A DNA stretch of 64,000 nucleotides from Phytomonospora sp040655735 (GTDB lineage Bacteria > Actinomycetota > Actinomycetes > Mycobacteriales > Micromonosporaceae): contig NZ_JBFAKK010000008.1 in assembly GCF_040655735.1 (NCBI RefSeq), forward strand, positions 248,001-312,000, written 5' to 3'. The translations under genes and the position numbers were made by a program. Of this stretch, positions 59,055 through 64,000 are shown piece by piece. The number at the start of each line of letters is the position of its first letter. The stretch's first letter is position 1. The notes beneath the pieces are model-generated. The model saw only the letters and a list, made by a program, of their open reading frames with translations, searched no databases and was not told the origin of the DNA.

Positions 59055-60257
59055 ATGAAGAAGACAAGCCGCGCGGTACTGACCGCCGCCATCGCCGCGA
59101 CCCTCCTGAGTGGATTCGCGAGCACCGCCACCGCCACCGCCGCAGCGCCGGCCTCGGCCGCCGGCGAACTGGGCCCGGTGAACAAGCAGGGCCTCGCCGC
59201 GGCCATCGCCGCACTGCCGAACGACGGCGCCACCGCCGCGCTGGTCCGCGTCGACGACGTCGACGACTCGCAGGACTGGGCGGGCGCCTCGGGTGTGCGC
59301 GACCGCCGGACCGGGGCGCCGGCCGACTCCGGCGCCCGGGTGCGGATCGGCAGTGTCAGCAAGGTCTTCAACACCGCGATCGTGCTCCAGCTGGTCGCCG
59401 AGGGCCGCGTCGATCTCGGGACCTCGGTCCAGTACTACCTGCCCGGTCTCCTCCCGGCCGACTACCCGCCGATCACCGTCGGGCGGCTGCTGAACTTCAC
59501 CTCCGGCCTGCCGTCGATGGCCGTTCCCGGCTCCGACGAGTTCGCCTGGCAGTACGAGCACCGCTTCGACCGGTGGACGCCCGAGGAGTACGTGCGCGCC
59601 TCCCTCACCGGCAAGGAGCTCCTCTTCACGCCGGGCACGAAGCAGCAGTACGCGAACATCAACACCGTCCTGAGTGGACTGGTCATCGAGAAGGTCACCG
59701 GTTCGACCTGGGAGAAGCAGCTGCGCGAGCGGATCACCAGGCCGCTGGGCCTGCACGACACCTACGCCCCAGGCGACGCCGTCGGCGTCAAAGGTCTGCA
59801 CCAGAGGGGATACCAGCTGGTGACCGAGCCCGGCGGCCGCGAGCGCTTCGTCGACGTGACCCGCTGGAACGTCTCCGACCGCTTCGCCTCCGGCGACATG
59901 ATCTCCACGACGGGCGACCTGGAGCGCTTCACCGCCGCGCTGTTCGCCGGCGAGGTCGTGCCGGGTCCGCAGCTGGAGAACATGTTCACCCTCCCGCAGG
60001 TGCCCGTCTTCGACGGCGACACCGACCCGTCCGACGACGAGGCCGCCACCCGCAGCATGGGGCTCCAGCTGAGCCTCCTGCCCGACGGCACCGAGGTGTG
60101 GGGCAAGACCGGCGCCCGGCCCGGGTACGTCAACGGTGTCGGCGGGCTGCGCGACGGGTCGCGGATCCTGGTCTACTCGATCGGCTCGACCGACGCCAAG
60201 AGCGACGATCAGCATCCGCTGGTGATGCCGATCATCATCGCCGCCATGGGGTTGTGA
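59055..60257 (+). CDS. Secreted serine hydrolase, class C beta-lactamase fold
   Basis: The 400-residue protein has a signal peptide to about residue 36 (ending APASAAGEL). The catalytic SVSK motif lies near residue 98, YAN in QQYANINTVL near 200 and a GKTGARPG motif near 355. The layout is that of D,D-peptidase/esterase-like beta-lactamase family proteins such as R61-type carboxypeptidases. It likely acts on peptidoglycan or esters outside the membrane. A terminator follows at 60273. Confidence 0.92.
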   Translation: MKKTSRAVLTAAIAATLLSGFASTATATAAAPASAAGELGPVNKQGLAAAIAALPNDGATAALVRVDDVDDSQDWAGASGVRDRRTGAPADSGARVRIGSVSKVFNTAIVLQLVAEGRVDLGTSVQYYLPGLLPADYPPITVGRLLNFTSGLPSMAVPGSDEFAWQYEHRFDRWTPEEYVRASLTGKELLFTPGTKQQYANINTVLSGLVIEKVTGSTWEKQLRERITRPLGLHDTYAPGDAVGVKGLHQRGYQLVTEPGGRERFVDVTRWNVSDRFASGDMISTTGDLERFTAALFAGEVVPGPQLENMFTLPQVPVFDGDTDPSDDEAATRSMGLQLSLLPDGTEVWGKTGARPGYVNGVGGLRDGSRILVYSIGSTDAKSDDQHPLVMPIIIAAMGL

Positions 60258-60272
60258 GCAGGCGATGCTTCG

Positions 60273-60300
60273 ACCGCGCGGGACATCCGTCCCGCGCGGT
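60273..60300 (+). terminator. Terminator of the serine hydrolase gene
   Basis: An 11-bp perfect stem (60273-60283 with 60290-60300) with a 6-base loop lies 15 bp past the stop. The tail is CTCGCC rather than a T run. Confidence 0.75.
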
Positions 60301-60355
60301 CTCGCCGTGTGCTCACGCTGGTACGCCCGAACGCTGAAGTCCGGCGTCACAATGC

Positions 60356-60384
60356 TTGACACTGTGACGTCTCATTGACATCAT
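60356..60384 (+). promoter_or_regulatory. Putative leaderless promoter of the alpha/beta hydrolase
   Basis: TTGACA (60356-60361), a 17-bp spacer and CATCAT (60379-60384) place the start of transcription at the ATG at 60391. Inverted GTCACA (60346) and TGTGAC (60363) flank the -35 box and may be an operator. Confidence 0.55.
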
Positions 60385-60390
60385 TGCCGG

Positions 60391-61272
60391 ATGGAACTGG
60401 CCATCCGCGCCCGGGACGCCGACCTGCCCGCCACTCTCACCCTGCCCGAGGGCCCCATCCTCGGCGGACTCGTTCCCCTGCACGGATCCAACTGCGGGCA
60501 GCGCGACTTCCGCCTGTACCGCCATCTCGCCGAAACCCTGCCGCCGCAGGGAATCGCGGTCCTGCGCTACGACCGCCGGCCCAACGGCGGACACGACGTC
60601 CCGTTCCATGTCCAGGCCGACGACGCGCGCGAGGCCGCCTCGCTGCTGCGTCGCCACATCGGCGAAGCCCCGATCGGTTCGTGGGGTTTCAGCCAAGGCG
60701 GCGGCTGGGTCGCTCCCCTGGCCGCCGCCACTTGGCCCGACGAGTTCGCCTTCGTCGTCAACGTCTCCGGAAGCAGTGTCAGCCCCGGCGAGCAGATGCG
60801 CTACGGGCTCGCCGAACAGCTGCGCAAGCACGGCTTCGGCGACCGCGTCGGCGAACTGGCCGCCTTGCAGGACCTGTTCTACGGTTACCTGCGCGGCAAG
60901 GCCGACCTGGCGGCGCTGCACGCCCGCGTCGACGAGGTGAAGGACGAACCGTGGTGGCCGCTGCTCGGTTACCCCGAGCGCGTCCCCGCCGCCCTGCCCG
61001 GTGAACTGTGGCCCGACCTCGACTTCGACATCGCGCCCGCCTACGAGCGGCTCGCCGCGCCGGTCTTGTGCTTCTACGGTGAAACCGACGAGTGGACGCC
61101 CATCGACGACTCGGTGCGGGTGTGGGCCGAGACCCGGGCACGCGGAGGACACGAGCCGGCGACGGTGGTGCGGTTGCCGGGATGCGACCACGAGCCCTGG
61201 GTGGGCGACGGCGTGCACCCGGAGTACGAGCGGGTCCTGGGCGACTGGCTCGCCGAGCGGGTCCGGGGCTGA
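60391..61272 (+). CDS. Alpha/beta hydrolase, dienelactone-hydrolase-like
   Basis: The 293-residue cytosolic protein has LVPLHGSNCGQRDF (oxyanion HG), the nucleophile elbow GSWGFSQGGGWVAP near residue 95, the acid in CFYGETDEWTP near 230 and the catalytic His in GCDHEPWVGDG near 265. The substrate is likely an ester or small peptide. No ribosome binding site precedes the ATG, in line with a leaderless start. It is convergent with the MFS gene. Confidence 0.88.
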   Translation: MELAIRARDADLPATLTLPEGPILGGLVPLHGSNCGQRDFRLYRHLAETLPPQGIAVLRYDRRPNGGHDVPFHVQADDAREAASLLRRHIGEAPIGSWGFSQGGGWVAPLAAATWPDEFAFVVNVSGSSVSPGEQMRYGLAEQLRKHGFGDRVGELAALQDLFYGYLRGKADLAALHARVDEVKDEPWWPLLGYPERVPAALPGELWPDLDFDIAPAYERLAAPVLCFYGETDEWTPIDDSVRVWAETRARGGHEPATVVRLPGCDHEPWVGDGVHPEYERVLGDWLAERVRG

Positions 61273-61282
61273 ACCATCGGCT

Positions 61283-62650
61283 TCATCGCCGCCGCAGCCC
61301 GCTGACGCTCACGACCGCGCCCACCGCCGCGACGGCTCCCGCCACCGCGAAGGCCGTGCCCAGTCCCGCTCCCGCGGCGATCGCCGCCAGTGCCGCGACG
61401 CCGATGGCGCCGACGTTCTGCGGCATCTGGGCGAGGCTGCCGAGGACGCCCTGCTCATGGTCGCGGGCACCGGCGGTCATGGTGGTGATGAAGGCGACGA
61501 CCGCCAGGACGTGGCCGAATCCCATGGCGCCGGAGGTGACCAGCAGCATGCCGAGGTCGCCGCCGTCGGGAAGCAGCGCCATGGCACCGGTTCCGGCCGC
61601 CTGGACCGCGAGTCCGGCGCCGATCACCGCGACGGCCCCGAAGCGGCCGATGAGGCGCCCGGCGAGCAGGCCGCCGGCGAGCGCGGCGAGTCCTTCGGCG
61701 AGGAAGCCGAGGCCGGTCTGGAGCGCGGTGTAGCCGAGCGCGTCTTGCATGTAGAGGCTCAGGAGCAGCGTCGCGCCGCCGCACATGCCGAAGGTGACCA
61801 GTCCCGCGACGCCCGACCAGGCGACGTCGCGGCGGCGCAGGAGGCCCAGCGGTACCAGCGGTGTGCGGTGCCGGGACTCGGCGCGGACGAATGCGCCCAG
61901 CAGCACCGCGGCCGCGAGCAGGCCGGCCACAGTGGACGGTGCGGTCCAGCCCGCTTCGCCGCCGGTGGCGATGGTGTAGACCAGTGCGAACAGTCCCGCG
62001 CTCGACAACAGCGCGCCCGGCACGTCGAGGACGGCGGTGCCGCGCGCGCCGTCGCGGGGGACCAGCGTCAGGGCCCCGGCGAGGATCAGCGCGCCCATAC
62101 CCGCGAGCAGGGCCATCGTCCACCGCCAGTCGAGTCCGCTGGTGATGACGCCGCCGCCGATGGTGCCGACGACGAATCCGAGCGACAGCAGGGCGCCGTT
62201 GACGCCCAGGGCGCGGGCGCGGCGCGGCCCTTCCGGGAACACCGAGGTGAGCAGCGCCAGGGCGGTCGGGCCGATCATGGCCGCCGCGACTCCCTGCCCG
62301 ACGCGCGCGCCGATCAGCATTCCCGGCGAGACCGCCAGGCCCGCCACGACCGACATCAGCGTGAACAGCGCGACCCCGGCGGCGAACAGGCGGCGGCGCC
62401 CGGCGATGTCGGACACCCGGCCGAACAGCGGGATCAGGCTCGCCGTCGGCAGCAGGCAGGCCGTCGCGACCCACTGGAGGCTCCCGGCACCGGTGAAGCC
62501 GAGGCTCTCGCCGATCGCGGGAAGCGCGACGGTGACGATCGAGTAGTCGAGGCCGACCATGAAGGTCGCCCCGCACAAGGTGAGCAGGGTCAGCCAGCCC
62601 ACAGTGCCGAGCCGGCCGGCCTGTTTCGCGTCAATGGCGGTGGTTGTCAT
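61283..62650 (-). CDS. MFS transporter, DHA2 (EmrB/QacA) family
   Basis: The 455-residue protein has fourteen predicted helices. Loop 2-3 has FGRVSDIAGRRRLF, and the antiporter-type GARVGQGVAAAMIGPTALALL and LGFVVGTIGGGVI motifs are present, typical of drug-proton antiporters. It ends in VSGLRRR. The ATG at 62650 has AAAGG 9 nt upstream. Divergence from the MmyB-like regulator suggests that protein controls it. Confidence 0.92.
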   Translation of the reverse strand: MTTTAIDAKQAGRLGTVGWLTLLTLCGATFMVGLDYSIVTVALPAIGESLGFTGAGSLQWVATACLLPTASLIPLFGRVSDIAGRRRLFAAGVALFTLMSVVAGLAVSPGMLIGARVGQGVAAAMIGPTALALLTSVFPEGPRRARALGVNGALLSLGFVVGTIGGGVITSGLDWRWTMALLAGMGALILAGALTLVPRDGARGTAVLDVPGALLSSAGLFALVYTIATGGEAGWTAPSTVAGLLAAAVLLGAFVRAESRHRTPLVPLGLLRRRDVAWSGVAGLVTFGMCGGATLLLSLYMQDALGYTALQTGLGFLAEGLAALAGGLLAGRLIGRFGAVAVIGAGLAVQAAGTGAMALLPDGGDLGMLLVTSGAMGFGHVLAVVAFITTMTAGARDHEQGVLGSLAQMPQNVGAIGVAALAAIAAGAGLGTAFAVAGAVAAVGAVVSVSGLRRR

Positions 62651-62766
62651 GGTTACTTGCCTTTCGAGGGGGATTCCTTGGTTCGCCACCACTCTGCGTC
62701 CGCCGCGACCGCCCAGCCAGAGCTCTGTCGTGGGTACATCCCGCAGGTGCAGGCAGACTGGGGATC

Positions 62767-63588
62767 ATGAGCGAGATCGGCGAGTTCCTGCGCTCCCGCC
62801 GCGCCCGGATCAAGCCCGGTGAGGTCGGCCTCCCCGAAGGCGTCCGGCACAGGCGGGTCGCCGGCCTGCGGCGGGAGGAGCTGGCGCAGCTGGCGGGCGT
62901 GAGCATGGGCTACTACACGCGGCTCGAACAGGGGGCCGCCGAGGGCGCCTCCGACTCCGTCCTCGACGCGATCGCGCGGGTGCTGCGCCTCGACCACACG
63001 GAGACCGCGCACCTGTACCGGCTCGTGCGTCCGGCCCCGAAGCGCGAGGAGGGCCCCGAGCGACTGCGGCCGAGTCTGGCCTCGATGGTCGCGGCCGTCC
63101 ACGACGTCCCGGTCATGGCCCTCGGCCGTCGTTTCGACGTGCTGGCCTGGAACCGGCTCGCGCAGCGGGTCGTGGCCCCGCACCTCGACTTCGGCGCGCC
63201 GCCGTTCAACGTGATCCGCATGCTCTTCCGCGACCCGTACGCGCGCGGCCTCTACGCCGACTGGGCCGGGAAGGCCCGCGACAACGTCGCGTTCCTGCGG
63301 GTGGCCGCCGCCCGCTATCCCGGCGACGCCGAGCTCACCGCCCTGGTCGAGGAACTGCTCGGCGCGTCGCCGGAGTTCGCCGGCATCTGGGCCGAGCAGC
63401 CGGTCGACATGTGCGCCACCTCGACCCGGACCTACCTGCTGGCCGGCGGCGGCGAGCTGGAGCTGACCTCGGAACTGCTGCGGCTGCCCGACGACGAGGG
63501 CCAGAGCGTGGCGATCTACCACGCCGCGCCGGGCTCGGCGGCCGAGGAGACACTGCGGCGACTGGCCGGCGCGGTCGTTCACCGGTGA
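62767..63588 (+). CDS. MmyB-like XRE family regulator
   Basis: The 273-residue protein has an XRE helix-turn-helix (GLRREELAQLAGVSMGYYTRLEQG) and the MmyB ligand-binding region with DVLAWNRLAQRVV and NVIRMLFRDPYAR. Such proteins bind small lipids or drugs and often stand divergent from MFS exporters, as here. The ATG at 62767 lies 116 bp from the exporter start. Confidence 0.93.
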   Translation: MSEIGEFLRSRRARIKPGEVGLPEGVRHRRVAGLRREELAQLAGVSMGYYTRLEQGAAEGASDSVLDAIARVLRLDHTETAHLYRLVRPAPKREEGPERLRPSLASMVAAVHDVPVMALGRRFDVLAWNRLAQRVVAPHLDFGAPPFNVIRMLFRDPYARGLYADWAGKARDNVAFLRVAAARYPGDAELTALVEELLGASPEFAGIWAEQPVDMCATSTRTYLLAGGGELELTSELLRLPDDEGQSVAIYHAAPGSAAEETLRRLAGAVVHR

Positions 63589-63750
63589 GCGGCGTAACAC
63601 CGCCACACTGGTGCCCGGCGCGGCCGGGCAGGTCAGCACGATCGACCCTCCCGCCGCCGACCGCGTCACCTTCGCAGGGCGATGGCAAGACCCTTGTGAG
63701 CCGCGAGCGGGCGCACGCATAATGAGCCTCCCACCCCATGGAGGAGGCGC

Positions 63751-64000
63751 ATGCCCGGCGCTGAAGCACCAGATCCCAGGCGCGCCAGGACATCGGGCGA
63801 ACTCGTCGAGATGCTCCGGGCGCTGAAGACCTCGGCCGGACTGAGCTACCGCGAGATCGAGCAGCGCGCCCGCGACGCCGGGGACTGGCTGCCCGCCTCG
63901 ACCCTCGCGACGGTCCTCGGCCGCACCACCGCGCCGCGCGCCGAGGTCGTCGAGGCCCTCGTTCAGGCGTGCGGCGGCGACCCCGAGACGGTGAGCGTGT
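63751..64000 (+). CDS. Helix-turn-helix domain protein, 3'-truncated by window edge
   Basis: The first 83 residues include GELVEMLRALKTSAGLSYRE, then LPASTLATVLGRTTAPR and EALVQACGGDPETV, the actinobacterial HTH pattern found at the N-terminus of larger signalling or NB-ARC-like proteins. GGAGGAGG lies 3 nt before the ATG. The gene continues past the window, so the effector domain cannot be named. Confidence 0.8.
   Translation, partial: MPGAEAPDPRRARTSGELVEMLRALKTSAGLSYREIEQRARDAGDWLPASTLATVLGRTTAPRAEVVEALVQACGGDPETVSV

Overview
The window is a high-GC actinomycete chromosome segment. Support for this comes from strong G/C third-position bias, frequent GTG and occasional TTG starts, paired Scr1-type HTH and DUF397 genes, actinobacterial families such as DUF5709 and baeRF-type proteins, and many genes that look leaderless. 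A perfect 16-bp ParB-binding parS palindrome (29330-29345) argues for a chromosome, possibly origin-proximal. Genus cannot be fixed from the sequence; a non-Streptomyces mycelial actinomycete is a reasonable guess. No phage, insertion sequence or CRISPR array was seen.

Layout. 1-8.2 kb: the 3' end of a ketopantoate-reductase-like gene, a ribosome-associated baeRF-type stress protein, a large-subunit catalase (katE) next to DUF5709, a DUF418 membrane protein divergent from its TetR regulator, and a CPBP protease. 8.3-8.6 kb: tRNA-Asp and tRNA-Glu. 8.7-17.5 kb: a polysaccharide deacetylase, then a glycan-uptake locus in which DUF2264 and a 2-hydroxyacid dehydrogenase diverge from an LplB-type permease, a second permease, a Tat-type binding lipoprotein and a LacI regulator; two LacI-like palindromes sit in it. 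17.5-22.7 kb: peroxiredoxin, NhaA antiporter, DinB, DUF3467, GNAT and AhpD-like genes. 22.7-29.3 kb: an accessory-looking stretch with a frameshifted chimeric propeller pseudogene, a Scr1/DUF397 pair, small Cys-containing proteins including an 8-Cys peptide, a second AhpD, a secreted propeller protein and the parS site.

29.4-39.9 kb: small enzymes, a secreted alpha/beta hydrolase, an ABC-2 exporter whose permease carries a 15-bp minisatellite extension, a divergent NarL-type two-component system, a second TetR/membrane-protein divergent pair paralogous to the first, an AraC-VOC pair, a decayed VOC gene and a SpoIIE-type phosphatase. 40-43 kb: a FadE5-like acyl-CoA dehydrogenase behind two tandem palindromes, a strong terminator, a cluster of small hairpins, a hemerythrin and a phosphotransferase. 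43.1-49.6 kb: a tightly coupled five-gene operon on the minus strand (pepA, abgT-like, SLC13 carrier, glutaminase, DUF1349) that looks like glutamate-centred peptide or folate-fragment salvage. 49.7-64 kb: a secreted FG-GAP protein, DUF1992, a three-gene ABC-2 exporter with a duplicated tail remnant behind it, an orphan DUF397, a LOG-family protein, DUF998, a secreted beta-lactamase-fold hydrolase, an alpha/beta hydrolase, a DHA2 MFS exporter divergent from an MmyB-type regulator, and a truncated HTH gene at the edge.

The strongest candidates for new biology are the glutamate-salvage operon, the DUF2264 glycan locus, the 8-Cys peptide neighbourhood, the duplicated TetR/membrane modules and the hairpin cluster after the acyl-CoA dehydrogenase. 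All functions are read from motifs by eye; no search was run.
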